The notes: generated from the letters alone by a model not told the origin. A stretch of DNA of 64,000 nt from Lactarius indigo (GCA_025766275.1 JAFKAC010000012.1:310001-374000), one strand, 5' to 3'. Counted from the first letter of the stretch, positions 36,690 through 48,836 are shown. Numbers and translations are program-made.

Positions 36690-37240
36690 CTGCGTAAACT
36701 GGCAGTACTGTCTGAACAAAGCACTACCACACCTCTTCCGGGCGCTCCATCGCATGCGGCGTCACGCGTCACTTGGGGTGTCATGGCCATAACTGTCACT
36801 GCTGGCCCCGTGTTCGTTTTCTGACGAAGGTGACTGCCTGCACAGGAGCCGTCCACCGCCTCCGTAGTCAATGACGCGTCGCCTCCGCCATCTGCGGTGC
36901 AGATGGGCCAGGTTTACCCCGCGCCGTGGTACGATCACACACACGTGAGGGTCGCTGGTGTTATGTACGTCGTTCACTTCCTCTCTTTAATGTCTTCAAG
37001 TTGTTCTCTGTACGCTCATCTCTCGTTGGGCGGTTGCTGTCTGAACAGGACCTGAACAACCCGGGCACATACCCCCTCCGGTGGCAAGAATGACACCGGA
37101 GGCGAATGTTCCCGTCGTGTCGTTCAATGAATATTTGAACGGGAACAATCCCATCAATGTACAGCCCTTGCGCTCGCGGGCTACCATGGCTTACCTGCTT
37201 TCTGGCCCTCTCCTATCCACTCTGCGATCTGAGGGTAGGG
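36690..37240 (+). pseudogene. relic of an eight-cysteine surface protein, 3' part (copy a)
   Basis: The sequence follows the last two exons of copies b and f: a degraded transmembrane-coding stretch (about 36745-36830), CCGCCTCCGCCATCTGCGG, GGGCCAGGTTTACCCCGCG, then an intron-like gap and the final exon with TCGTTCAATGAATATTTGAA and AACGGGAACAATCCCATCAA, ending near CAGGGCTACCATGGC-type sequence. The upstream six exons are missing. The 3' flank carries a run of 18 T at 37268-37285 where copies b and f have short ones. Confidence 0.7.
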
Positions 37241-37621
37241 GTTCATTGTCAGCCCCATGGGCGATCTTTTTTTTTTTTTTTTTTCTTTTGACTTTGACTT
37301 TGTGATCATCAACGAATGGAGTCACGCTACTTAAACGTGCTCTTGGGAAAGGTACCGTGACAGCTTGCAATCTGATGACTTTCCTTTTTACAGTGGGCGC
37401 ACGTTCCACGAAGACTTGGCAAACACATGGATTGTCGTCCTTGAACCTTGTATCGACCCATTCCTTTCAGCGATGTCAGACAAACACTGGTTCATTGTAA
37501 GTTCTGACATCCGAACGGCCCCCTTCCTGGAATCCTGATCCTCGAGGGTCTTTTATAAGTCTTTTTTTTCTGTCACTAGTAGAGTCGCCTATCCATCCTA
37601 GCTCTGTCCCTACTTGCAGTC

Positions 37622-38954
37622 ATGCAGTGGAGGGTATCATCGAGTCTCGCTACAATTACGTCTCTTTTTCTCTTATTCGCCGGTGGCCTCGTAGTTGCTC
37701 AGGTCGATGCCCCGAGCTGCACTGACTTCGAGTCGTCGTGGGAATGGGTACGGCTTTACCACCTAATCTTTATGTAGGTTGATTGATCGACACCTAGTCA
37801 TTCAACTCCCTTGACCAAAATCCATGTCTAGTCTCGGCGCACTTGATGGCAACATGTTACGGTGGCGGCAATGATATCTTGCTTGTGTACGCCGCCTTGT
37901 GTCCTCACCGCCAGCAGCTTTTATTGTTGGCTCCCTCCTGGGTGTTGGAGATTCATATTCGTCTCCTACCGTAAAACAAGTCCAGGAGGCAAACTCGTGC
38001 TGGTGCAGCACAGTGATACTCAGTCTCATAAGTGCCTGCGGAGAGTGCCAAAGAGGGCTGTCGAAATCGTGCGTCTAAGTTCCATTGCATCGCTTTTCGC
38101 CTAACGCCCCTTTCGCGATTGAGATGGACCCAATTTTCGCAAAATTGCACGGGAATAATAAAACCCTCCACGTGAGTCGGCCATCGCAGCAGGTTGGCTC
38201 ATGCTTGGCCCTGAGTGGAGGATCTCGACACACAGGTTTCTTAACCCGGTACCTGTAGGAACACGCGTACCATAGTGGGCTCTCCTCGACATCACGGTTC
38301 GTTCCTCGTTCGCGCGTTCCCAAAACCTAACTTAAAAGTTTCACCTTCCCTCAGCGTACGAATATCTGGAATGCCACCGCGGCGCGAAATGTAGGCGGTA
38401 AGCAATCAAAACCTCTCCCCTTTACGATTCTTTTACAATTCTTGTCTAATCGGCCGACTCTCAGACACTCCCGAGATCCTTCCAGGTGCTCTTATCCGTA
38501 CCTCATCTGGGGGCGGACCAAATACCGGTGCTATCGCAGGCGGCGTCGCTGGTGGCATCATAGTGATGGCCGCCGTCGCCGGCCTTGTGTTCGCCTTCTG
38601 GCGAAGGCGACGACGCGTGCAGAAGCCGTCTGCCACGACCGTGGTCGAGGACGCGCAGCCTCCATCTGCATTGCAGCTGGGCCAAGTTCACTCTGTGCCC
38701 TCGTACGGCCACACGCAGGTGCCGCACTGGCAGGCGATGTTGAACGTGCGTTGTCTCCTCGGCGTCTTGTTCTTTGTGTACTCATCCTTTTTTCGTGGTG
38801 GTGGTTGCGGCGCGAATAGGGGGCGAACAACATGACCACGTACCCCCAGCAGCAAGAAGGTGTACTAACCTCAACACCGAACGGGAACAATCTCGATAAC
38901 ATGCAACCCTTGCGCATGCCAGTGCAGGGATACCATGGCCTGCCTACGGTCTGA
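37622..38954 (+). pseudogene. eight-cysteine surface protein with an in-frame stop (copy b)
   Basis: The eight-exon layout is the same as in copy f. The N-terminus MQWRVSSSLATITSLFLLFA is a signal peptide. The ectodomain has the conserved SSWEW, QNPCLVSAHLMATCYGG, ANSCWCSTV, SACGEC and NCTG motifs. In exon 5 the codon before TGG in the motif RVPxWALxDIT is TAG (38274-38276); copies c, d, f, g and i have CAA, CAA, CGG, CTG and CGG there. After it the frame stays open: transmembrane segment IIVMAAVAGLVFAFWRRRRR and tail ending in YHGLPTV. The second intron starts with GC instead of GT. If the stop is real, the product would be a secreted fragment lacking the membrane anchor. Confidence 0.8.
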
Positions 38955-39560
38955 TCCTCTCCCATCCGCTCTGCGATCCCCAGACACCCATCGTATCTTT
39001 TTTTTGACTTTGTGGTCGCCAACGAAAGAGGACATTAGGAACCACGCGTGCGTGTTGTATGGACACAAAAACTCGGATCAATCGGGGGCACACGAAGACT
39101 CCAGTAGCCGTCGTAGTTGTAGGGACCGCCTTGTTAGCCTCTTTCGGACTACTGTGCTGGAAAACCGACATTCGCGTCTACATATATCGGACTCACCAAA
39201 GTTTTTCTTTGTCATGTGAATCAGGGCGAAACGCAACATAGACGCCAGAACACTTGGCAAAGGGTCTGGTGACGGCTGACCATATGACAACCTCCATTTG
39301 TTCAGTAAGCGTGGGGCATTCGGTCGTCTTGTCGGGAAAGCACGAAGTCTTGGCACACATGATTATCATCCTTGTACGCCATTTATTCCTTGATGGTCAA
39401 GAGAAGCATTCTTGTCCCTGTATACGGGCGACTGACAGATATCAATGACTGAACTTCACTGTGCCCGGACCTGGAAGCCTGATCCTTTAGCGTCTTTTAT
39501 AAGGTATCATCCTGCCACTAGAGTGACTTATCGACCCTAGCTTTGTCCCTACTTGCAGTC

Positions 39561-40639
39561 ATGCAGTGGAAGTTATCTTCGAGTCTTGCTAGGATCACGT
39601 CTTTTTTTCTCCTCTTAGCCGGTGACCTCATAATTGCTCAAATCGATGCCCCGATTTGCACTGACACAGTGTCGTCGTGGGGATGGGTACGGCTTTACCG
39701 ACTATTCTCTCTATGTGAACTAGTTTACAATAAACATCCAGTCATTCAACTCACTTGACCAAGATCCGTGTCTAGTCACAGCGTATATGATGTCAACATG
39801 TTACGGTGGCGGTAATATATTTTCAAACTCTGCGTGCACCGCCTCGTGTCCTCACCTCCAACAGCGTTTATCGTGGGCCCCATCCTCGGTGTAGGACATT
39901 CATATGCGGGCCCTAGCAGGGAAGAGAACCTAGAAGCAAACCCGTGCTGGTGCAACACTGTGGCATACAATCTCATAAGTGCCTGCGCCAATTGTCAAGG
40001 AGGGCTGTCGTTATTGTACAATCTAGTTCCGTCACGCGACATTTCACCTACTAATTTCCCTTTTCCCCATTCAGGTGGTCCGAATATCACCGAAATTGTA
40101 CGAGCATCCTGAACCCCTCTACGTGAGTCGACCATTGCGTCACTGGCTTAAGTCTGGTCTTCACCCTGACCGGCGCCGCCTGATTTCCACACAGATTTCC
40201 CAACCCAGTACCTGCCGGAACACGCGTACCACAATGGGCTCTCCAGGACACCTCGGTTCGTTTCCCCGCTGGCCCCCTTCTCAAAGACCCAACTTGATTG
40301 GCGTCTCCCTTCCACAGCGTTACAGCATCTGGAGTTCCGGCTCTGCGCGACTTATCGGCGGTATGCAATTAAACCTTCTCCCTTTACAGTTCTCATCTGA
40401 CCAACTGTCGTTCCTTAGATGTCCCGGAGATCTTTCCAGGCGTACTGATCAACACCCCACCCATTTCTACCACAAGTTCATCCTCTCCCACCTTCGTGCC
40501 CGCACCCACCTCACCCTCGTTCACCTCTTCCGCGAGCGGGTTGTACAACGGCGCGTTCGCGGGCGGCGTTCTATTTCGCATCACGGCCATAGCTGCCATC
40601 GTAGGCCTCCTTTTATCACTTTTTTCTGGGCTCGTGTGA
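39561..40639 (+). CDS. eight-cysteine surface protein, hydrophobic C-terminus type (copy c)
   Basis: Seven exons (39561-39686, 39742-39811, 39865-40015, 40075-40122, 40195-40255, 40318-40360, 40419-40639) join in frame to 239 residues. Signal peptide MQWKLSSSLARITSFFLLLA. The ectodomain has eight Cys: one in DAPICTD, one in DQDPCLV, one in MSTCYGG, two in NPCWCNTV, two in SACANC and one in YHRNCTS. It also has the FPNPVPAGTRVPQWALQD motif. A Ser/Thr/Pro stalk (TTSSSSPTFVPAPTSPSF) follows. The end is ASGLYNGAFAGG plus a hydrophobic run AIAAIVGLLLSLFSGLV with no cytoplasmic tail, which looks like a GPI-attachment signal. TATA box at 39495-39501. Function unknown; the family is widespread in Agaricomycetes without assigned role, as far as I recall. 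Confidence 0.82.
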
Positions 40640-41515
40640 TCTCCTGGTGACGCCAGCTAAAGTCGTGTGTGTGTGCGTGCGTGGCTTGGACTGTGTCTGA
40701 TTTCTTAATGACAGGTGATACGGATTAACAGAACGTTTGCCTGTCACTTATTTTTTCGTCGTCCTTGACTGCGGCATTATTTCCTTATGAGCCCAACACT
40801 CTACACCACCAGGAAAGCGAGGCTGAACCCAGTGGTGGTTGTTCTACGATAACCCCGTTACATGTCATCTTGCTATCGCACAATCGATATTCTCGGGGCA
40901 CTCCGTCGTGTTTTCTGCCTTCTCTCTTACTTGATCCTCCGCCCAAATGAGTGTGGATCAATTTGACCAAGTAGACTACGTGATATACTACTAGTCCGCA
41001 CTGATAAGCAAGGATCGTATCGTTTTTTTGTGACTTGGGGACACCAACGAAAAGGTCAAGGGCCTCAAGGCAAGGGTCAAGAAAAAACGTGCTCTTCCAA
41101 GTGCTCTCTGATAACCACAGCTATTAGTCATATCGTGACGGACAAGTTGGTAGTTCAATCACGGTCACACGAAGTTATCGTAGTGGATGGGGTTGAATTG
41201 GGGCTTGATCTGGGGGTGCTACTAGTACTTAGGCGCCAGTACTCTTGGCAAAAGATTTCAGTGACAACCAGCCATGTGATGACCTTCCTTTTACAGTAAG
41301 GGTGGGGTTGTGTCACAAAAGCACGAAGACTTGGCACACACATGATTGTCGTCCCTAATGGTCCAAAGATGCATCGCTTGCGCCAGTACCAGTGAATGGG
41401 TAATTGACGGGCCCAGAGACCTGATTCTCCTGGGTCCTTTATAAGACCTACTTATGTCACTACAGCAATATCTGGGGCCCAATTATCGGTCCTACTTTTG
41501 TCCCTCCTCGCAGTT

Positions 41516-42646
41516 ATGCAGTGGAGGACGTCGCCAAGCCTCGCTGTGGTCGCATCGCTTTTTTTTCTCATCACCAGTGACCTGGTGGTTGCTCAGATTA
41601 GTGCTCCTAGCTGCACTGACGTAGTGTCGTCGTGGAAATGGGTACGGTTTATTGCCCATTCTTCATTCGGGCTGGTTTATGATCGACACCCAGTCATTCA
41701 ACTCTCTTGGCCAGAACCCGTGTAAGATCACAGCGTACATGATGTCGACATGTTACCGTGGCGGTAATGTGTTTTAAAACCCTTGTGTGGTTCGCATCAC
41801 GTCCTCACCTCTGGCAGCATTTGCCGTGAATCCCCTGGGTCTGGGAGATACTGCATATGCGGGCCCTAGCAGACAAGAAGTCCAGGAAGCGGGCTTGTGC
41901 TGGTGCAACACTGTGGCATTCAGTCTCATAAGTGCCTGCAGTGAATGCCAAGGAGGCCAGTCGTTATTGTACGTCGAGTTCCATTGCACTGCCTTTCGCC
42001 TAATATTCTATTTCGTGATTCAGCTGGTCCGAATATCGCCAAAATTGTGCAAGAACCCTGGAACCCTCTACGTAAGTCGACCGTTGCGGTATATTGGCTA
42101 ATATGTGGTCCCAGCCCGGGGTAGTGCTGAATTTCCCACGTAGATTCCCCAACCCCGTACCAGCAGGAACACGTGTGCCACAATGGGCTCTCATTGATAT
42201 CACAGTTCGTCCCCCACAAGCTCCTCCCCAAAAACCTAATTAACCCCTCTCTACAGTTTGTGAACTTTTGGAGTGCCAGTACGGCTCAACTTGTTGGCGG
42301 CAAGCAATAAAACCTTTCTCCTTACCGTCCTCGTTTGACCGACCATCTTTGTTTAGACACCCCCGAGATCTTTCCAGGGCAACGGATTGACACTCCAGCC
42401 ACCTTTACTATAAAGTCTACCTCTAGCCCCTCGCCCACATTTACAACAAGGTCAACCTCCATCCCCACGCCTACCTTTACCATTAGCCATACCTCCAGCA
42501 CCTCTTTTCCCACCGTGCCGGAACCTACTTCCCCCTCATTCTCTTCCGGGATCAGGTTGAACATGGGCGCCAACGACAGCAGCGTCGCCCGTGGAATCAT
42601 AACCATAGCTGCCATCTTTTTGTCGCTTCTTCTCGTCTTTCTGTGA
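41516..42646 (+). CDS. eight-cysteine surface protein, hydrophobic C-terminus type (copy d)
   Basis: Seven exons (41516-41641, 41694-41763, 41818-41968, 42024-42071, 42144-42204, 42257-42299, 42357-42646) give 262 residues. Signal peptide MQWRTSPSLAVVASLFFLI. All eight ectodomain Cys are kept (PSCTD, QNPCKI, MSTCYRG, LCWCNTV, SACSEC, RQNCAR). The stalk is longer than in copy c because of a Thr-rich repeat, TFTIKSTSSPSPTFTTRSTS and a third unit TFTISHTS. The hydrophobic end IITIAAIFLSLLLVFL stops directly, as in copy c. The last intron has a GC donor (42300). TATA box at 41438-41445. Downstream flank (42650-43450) resembles that of copy g. Confidence 0.82.
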
Positions 42647-43529
42647 TCGCCAGCTAAAGCTGCGTGCGCGCGCGTACATGTGTGCATGTGTCTGTGTGTC
42701 TGTTTTCTTGTTAACAAGTGACGCGGATCCAATAATCGAACATTCACATTTCTTGTCATTTGTTCGCAATCCTTGGCTGTGACGTTATTACTTTGCGAGG
42801 GCTACACCTTAACATATCAAGAAAGCGAAGTGTCCTGACGTTCATTGGATGGTAGCCCATTGGTGGCTATGCCACTACGGCGCGGCAACACTATCATATG
42901 TGTGCACCTTGCTATCGCGCAATCGATATTCTCGGGCTCCGCCTCAAGCTCTCTTATTGGTTCTTCATCCACACGAGTGAATCAGATAGGCCCTGTGGTA
43001 TATCCCACACTAATAAACTCGGTCTGTGGCACTGCCATACTCTACATCCAATGGCGCACAGTTACGATACTGTCCCTGTGTCCATACATAGCCTTAGTTT
43101 TCTGCCTTTGCAAACATAACCTCACTCATTTCCTCTAAATCTCTTGCGTAACTTCAATGCTCCGCCGTTAGAAATACTCGCAGTAGTTTCGCTCCTCGAG
43201 CCACAGACCAAGCACAGACTCCAGGAACCCAGGAACAGCGAAAGCGGAGCGGCGTGGTGAGTGACTTGGACCTCCGCTTATGTATTGCTTGCGCCATATT
43301 TTCTTAGGTCCTCCGGCCAAACTCAAGTTCGGAAGAACGCGAAATCATGGGAGGCTGGGCCCGGCGCATTGGCGAAATCCTGAGCCAGTGTGAAGCCAGC
43401 CGGCACTGGCAACCGGGCCGTGAGTGAGTGGGCTTCCGTCTTTGGGAGTCACCGCGTTAAGTTCAGGATAGCGCCGGGAGGCAAGGGTAAAGGCGCATAG
43501 TGCATGTAATAGGCAGTAGTGAGAAAATA
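42647..43529. other. duplicated 3' flank of copy d
   Basis: A GT-rich stretch (GCGTGCGCGCGCGTACATG near 42661) follows the stop. CAAGTTCGGAA (about 43326) and a CCGGGCCGTGAGTGAG-type block (about 43415) match 50450-50515 downstream of copy g. No gene is seen. Confidence 0.45.
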
Positions 43530-44770
43530 TCTGAGCGGGCGGACTGCACAGAAACTAGCAAGGAAACTAGGCAAAAGCACGAAGTACTTGCTCGATCGAG
43601 GATGAGAGGTTTGTGTTTCCGAGGCGAGGTCGCGACGGGTGGGTAGGAGCGAGCTGATGGAGATCGGAAAACATAGTCTCATCACCGATCCTGGCAATCA
43701 CTGAGCGTGGGGGACGGGCAAGATAAGTGTTCTGGTTCCTTGATCCAGTCAAGAGCTTGGGTGGACAGGTGGCAGGTGGCAGGAAGAAAAAGAGGAACAG
43801 GCATGTGCCGCATCGTTTGTTCACTCAAATAAAGGCTATGTTATGCTGTAGCGAGTCCGAGTCAAAGACGCTGTGTACTGTACGAGTTCAACAATTATGT
43901 CAGCAACCCTTTTTAGGAAAGTGTCAGGTGGACACGAGGAGGATGGATATGAGCCAAGATATGAGCGAGATATGAGAAACGCGTGCAGGAACACAAATAC
44001 TCAGCAGGAGCAGCAGAGGGGGATTGAGCGGGATGCTATCTTTCTCAAGAGGAGGGCTGTACCCTTATATACATGAAAACATTCCGGTATCCAAAGTAAT
44101 ATAATGCGCCTTGAGGCTCGCTAGGCTGCATCGAGCTTGACAGGTTGAGGTGAGTGCGGAATATGTAGTTGTGGTCGGATGGCGGGTATGGTGAGAATAA
44201 GTGGTTTCGAGCCTAACGCAAGGGTGTCCCTTACAATGCCGCCGCTCCTTCGTCGCTCCGGCATAGACCTGCCAATTTTCCGGGTGAACAGAAAGTCCTT
44301 GAGAAAGTCCTTGTGTGCATGAAAAAAAAATTCCAGAAGGTAGCATCACCATGATCCACATATCTTGCTTTTGTTTCTCCCTTGGCATATCAGATAGTTA
44401 GCGGGTCTGAGGCGGGGTGAGGAATGAGCGCAGGCTTAGAGCATAGTCTTTGTGCGAGCGCACAGGACGGAACGTGGCCCATCCCTTTCTTCCGTGCTGC
44501 CACTTGTCCATCCATTTCCTCAACCGGTTCAAAGAACCGTAACTCTTTTGTTTTCACCCGTCCGCCACACCCTAGAAGTAAAACCGCCAAAAGGATCGAT
44601 GAAGACGCGGTTTTGTCCCTCGCGCATCGGCACACTCCGGGAGGCTTCCCACCCGCCCGTCGTGACCTCGACTCGGACACAAACCACCAAATATTTGATA
44701 GAAGCACTTCGTGCTTCCGCCCAGTCTCTACTAGCGCATGGACTATCACACTTAATCGTTTACCGGCCCT
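43530..44770. repeat. inverted repeat with arms of about 290 bp
   Basis: The left arm (about 43545-43830), read on the minus strand, aligns with the right arm (about 44465-44745) on the plus strand. Matching points, left arm versus right arm, are TGCCACCTGTCCACCCA versus TGCCACTTGTCCATCCA, CACCCGTCGCGACCTCGCC versus CGCCCGTCGTGACCTCGAC, and GTACTTCGTGCTTTTGCC versus GCACTTCGTGCTTCCGCC. About 640 bp separate the arms. No transposase is seen between them. It could be two opposed copies of an element or of an old gene fragment. Confidence 0.6.
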
Positions 44771-45309
44771 CATTCCCTTTCGATCTTAGTCTGCTTCTAG
44801 CACACCTGCTCGTTCCTTAATCACAATGTTTTGTCTTCGTGCCCCATACCGTGACCGCGCGGCTAGTCGAACGTTTTTTCACGTTTGCCCCCTCGCTCTC
44901 TTGTTCAGTGCCGCGCGAGCATGCGTCCTCAGTAAGACAAGGTAAGCGACCCACAAAGATCGTCTTATAGGGTGGTGAAATCACATACAAGATCGCTGGG
45001 AATACGGTTGTCATTGATTTATTCCAGCTTAAGGGTGTTGGATAACCCAACGGTTCCGTTCCATTAGATAAATGGTCAGTTTTTGGCATATCGCGTGACC
45101 TCGGTATTATCCGAGAAATGCGGGACCCTGCCATCAATCTTCCCATCAAACATACGGACTTATCTGGAGCTCCTCACTGGCAGCAACGTAGATTGTTCTA
45201 CAAGACCCAATATTCTGATGACACGTCCTTAGTCAGTACTAGTCAGTATCCACATTCACCACTGAACATGTGATTCATCCCTGAGTGCCACTGTAGATGG
45301 TCGTGGTCG
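44771..45309. other. intergenic stretch right of the inverted repeat
   Basis: Nothing recognised. A 110-codon minus frame (45149-44817) carries no motif. Confidence 0.3.
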
Positions 45310-46375
45310 TGCGGCCTTTTAGTCAGTCGGATAATCTCGGATTATTCGCAAAAATGCAAAAGAACCATGAATCCCTCCCTGGCCACGTGATTTAACCATC
45401 GCAGCAGGTTGTTTGATCTTTGCCTGGCCTTGAACTACGGATTTTTTTTTTTTGGATCCTTTTGTATTCCGGAGTGCGCATCATAGATACAGACCGGTCG
45501 CAGTAGAACTACAGTTATGAGAAATGGTGGTATGGGTGGCCCGAGACGTAAGTAAATAACGAGTCAGGAGAAAAGGTTAGGTGGTACCCCCGTAGGGGCG
45601 TGAAACATAGGAGGCAGGGTGGTCAAAGTAGAAGAAAAGATAAATAGACGCGATACCTTTACCTAGTCGGGTTCAGGTGGCACATCGGGAGGAGGCGAGC
45701 CGGATTCCGGGCAGTGAACTACGGATTTCCATACATAGGTTTCCTAACCCGGTACCCACAGGAACACGTGTACCACGGTGGGCTCTCCGAGACATCACTC
45801 CATCACAGTTCGTTCCTCTGCTAGCGTCTTCCCTCTTCCCCCCAAATCCGACTTAACTGCTATCTCCTTCGGAGTCCTTCCCTTGGTGTGTGAATCTCAG
45901 GAACGCTATTGTACCATGGTGCTCACTGTCGGCAATATGCAATCAAATGATCTTTACTCTGTTCCCATCTGACCGGTTGTCGCTCCTCAGGCATTCCCGA
46001 GACCCTTCCTGGGGAACTGATCGGCATGTCGACCTCCTCAAGTGTTGACCCTACCTCCAGCACCTCATCTTCTGCGCAGGCCTCGACATCGCCAGCGGCG
46101 TCGCAGACGAGTCAGATTCGCCCCATGCCGTCTTACTACCACATGAAGAGGTCGCTGATGACATTATATATACATTTTCTACCCGTTCCCTGTGCGCTCA
46201 TATCCTATCTGGCGGTGATACTGGTTGCGGTGCGAACAGGTCCCGAACAACCCGAGCACGTCCCCCCGCGGCAAGAAAGCGTACTGACCTCCACACCAGA
46301 GGTGTACGTTCCCGTCATGTCGTACGATGGGTGCTCAAACCAAAGGCTGCAATGGCCCGCCTACTGCTGATACGA
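45310..46375 (+). pseudogene. relic of an eight-cysteine surface protein with an insertion (copy e)
   Basis: Exons 1-3 are missing. Exon 4 is recognisable at about 45328-45386 (GGATTATTCGCAAAAATGC), then intron 4 split by an insertion (see 45431-45728). Exon 5 follows from about 45750 (GTTTCCTAACCCGGTACCC...), then exon 6, and exon 7 from about 45992 with ATTCCCGAGACCCTTCCTGG. The stalk SSSVDPTSSTSSSAQASTSP is most like copy i. The transmembrane part is deleted between about 46095 and 46110. The last exon from about 46240 ends in GGCCCGCCTACTGCTGA, out of frame. Confidence 0.75.
45431..45728 (-). mobile_element. SINE-like retroposon insertion with target-site duplication
   Basis: A 14 bp sequence, TGAACTACGGATTT, occurs at 45431-45444 and again at 45715-45728. 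Other copies of the gene have a single version of it at this place in intron 4 (for example TGAGTGACGGATTT in copy i, 58213-58226). Between the two lies about 270 bp absent from all other copies, starting with 12 T at 45442-45453, which is an A tail on the minus strand. Duplicated target plus A tail is the mark of LINE-type retroposition. The element has no long frame; I see no clear tRNA-like promoter boxes, so SINE, truncated LINE or processed RNA all remain possible. Confidence 0.8.
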
Positions 46376-46860
46376 TACTCTCCCATCCACTCTACGATCT
46401 GAGGGGAGATCACTGTCAACACTGGACACGATCTTATTTATTTTTATTCGTGATCACCAACGAACGGAAGACAAGAAAAATGTGGCACTTTTAGCAAGTT
46501 GGGGTTCAATCACAAGCACACGAAGACTTCGGTAGCTATCGTAATAAGTGATAGGGACAGCTTTTTTGGCATTTGGCAAAGTGGTCCGGCTGACTGTGTG
46601 ACAACTTTCCTTTTACAGCACGCGCACGCCACAAGAAGACTTTGAAAACACACGGTTTGTCGTCCATGTATAATGATCCGTTCCATGTCAAAAGAGGCTT
46701 GTTACAAGTGCCAGTGTAATGGCTGACAGGTATCGGTGACCTACCTATCGGGTCAGGGCCAGGGGACTTAATCTCTCAGGCCTTTATAAAACTTTCTTCT
46801 GTCACTACGACAAGGCCTGAGAGTCATCAATCTACCCTAGCTTTGTCCCCCCTTGCAGTC
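46376..46860. promoter_or_regulatory. promoter region of copy f
   Basis: TATA box CCTTTATAAA at 46781-46790, 71-80 bp before the start. The 300 bp upstream (TGACAACTTTCCTTTTACAG near 46600) resemble the upstream regions of copies b, c, d and g. Confidence 0.65.
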
Positions 46861-48246
46861 ATGCAGTGGGGTGCGTCGTTAAGGCTCTCTGCGATCGCGT
46901 CTCTTTTTCTTCTCTTCCCCAGTGACCTCGTAGTTGCTCAGATTGATGCCCCGCTTTGTACTACTGACCTCGAGTCGTCGTGGGAATGGGTACAGCTCTA
47001 TCACCTAATCTTTATGTGGGCTGATTTATGATCGGCACCCAGTCGTTCAACTCCCTTGGCCAAAACCCGTGTCTAGTTTTGGCGCACTTGATGGCGACAT
47101 GTTACGGTGGCAGTAAGATATTTTACTTGTGTACACTGCACCATGTCTTCACCTCCAGCAGCGTTTACCGTAGATCCCCTCTTGGTTGTGGGAGATTCAT
47201 ATTCGCCTCCTACCAAAGAGAAAGTCCAGCAAGCAAACTCGTGCTGGTGCAGCACCGTAATACTTAGTCTTCTAAGTGCCTGCGGTGAATGCCAATTTGG
47301 GCTGTCGACATCGTGTGTCTAAGTTCTATTGTACCACCTTTCGTCTGATTTCCCCCTCCACCATTCAGATGGACCGAATGGTCGCAAAATTGCACAGGAA
47401 CTGTAGAAATCTCCACGTGAGTCGACCATCACAGCAGGTTGGCTCGTGCTTGACCCTGAACGACGGATCTTGGCACACAGATTTCCCAACCCTGTACCTG
47501 TAGCAACACGTGTACCACGGTGGGCCCTCCTCGACATCACGGTTCGTTTTCCGTTTGCGCCTTCCAACATCCGACTTAAAAGTTTCACCTTCCCTTAGCT
47601 TGCAAATTTCTGGAATGCCACCGCGGCGCAAATTGTTGGCGGTAGGCAATCAAACTATCCTTTACGATTCTTTTATGATCCTTGTCTAATATAACGCCTC
47701 TCAGACACTCCTGAGATCCTTCAAGGAGCACCCATCGAACCCTCATCTGGGTCCGGGAGCGGGACGAACACGGCCGCTATCGCAGGCGGCGTCACTGGTG
47801 GCGCCTTAGCCATAGCTGCCGTGGTTGGCCTCGTATTCGCTTTCTGGCGAAGGCGAAGGCGATGGCGCGCAGAGCAGCCGTCCGCCACGCCCGTGGTCGA
47901 GGGAGCGCCGCCTCCGCCATTGACATCACATTTGGGCCAGGTTCACCCTGCGTCCTCATACAGCCACATGTCGGTATCACAGACAATGTCCAACGTGTGT
48001 TGTCCCCTCAGCGTCTTGTTCTCTGTGTGCTCATATTTTTGGTGGTGGTGGTGATGGTTGCGGTGCGAACAGGGCGCGAACGACACGATCATCAATTCCC
48101 ATCAGCAAGGCGTACTGACCTCCACATCGAGCGTGAACGCTCCCGTCGCATCGTACAATGAGTATTTGAACGGGAACAACCCCACCACCAACATGCAGCC
48201 CTTGCGCCTGCCAGTGCAAGGTTACCACGGCCTGCCAACGGTCTGA
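46861..48246 (+). CDS. eight-cysteine surface protein, transmembrane type (copy f)
   Basis: Eight exons (46861-46989, 47043-47112, 47162-47312, 47369-47416, 47481-47541, 47599-47641, 47705-47994, 48073-48246) give 321 residues. Signal peptide MQWGASLRLSAIASLFLLF. Ectodomain Cys: PLCTT, QNPCLV, MATCYGG, NSCWCSTV, SACGEC and SQNCTG, then FPNPVPVATRVPRWALLD and FWNATAAQIVG. The transmembrane segment is AIAGGVTGGALAIAAVVGLV, stop-transfer WRRRRRWRAEQ. The cytoplasmic tail is rich in Pro and ends in the shared NNPTTNMQPLRLPVQGYHGL and PTV. It is a single-pass type I membrane protein. Copies b, f and i share the tail motif NMQPLR...GYHGLPTV, which suggests a conserved intracellular partner. Function unknown. 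Confidence 0.85.
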
Positions 48247-48836
48247 CCCTTTCCCATCCGCTCTGCGATCCTCAGACACCGTCATATCGACTTTGTGACC
48301 ACCAACGAAAAGAGCATTAGGGAACATTTGTGCATTTTATCTGGGAAGAAAGATTCAAATCGGTATTTCAATCGCGGACACACGAAGACTCTGGTAGCTG
48401 TTGTAGTTGTAGGGACTGCCTTGTCAGCCTTTTTCGGACTACTGTGCCGGGGAACTGAGTCTATACACACATGTCGAACCCACGAAAGCTTTATCATGTA
48501 GATCCAGGAGAAACGCAACGTAGACGCCAGTACACTTGGCACAGGATCCAGTGACAGCCAGCCATATGACGACTTTCCTTTTTCAGTAGGCGTGGGGTAT
48601 TATGGGAAAGTACGAAGACTTTGAACGCACACGATTGTCAGCCTTGCACTGCATTTATTCCCTAATGGTCAAGAGAAGTGTTCATGTGCCAGTATATGAG
48701 CAACTGGCAGACATCGGTGCTCGAACATGCTCGGACCTGGAGGTCTGATCCCGGGCCTCTAGGGTCATTTATAGAGCCTGAGTTTTCTTTTCCCGCTGGA
48801 TCGCATACTTTCCCTAGCCTTTTCCCTACTTGCAGC

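Noticed and set aside
37260..37300. Run of 18 T as the tail of a retroposon beside relic a
   Set aside because: The same place carries shorter T runs in copies b and f within a shared flank and there is no target-site duplication, so it is slippage.
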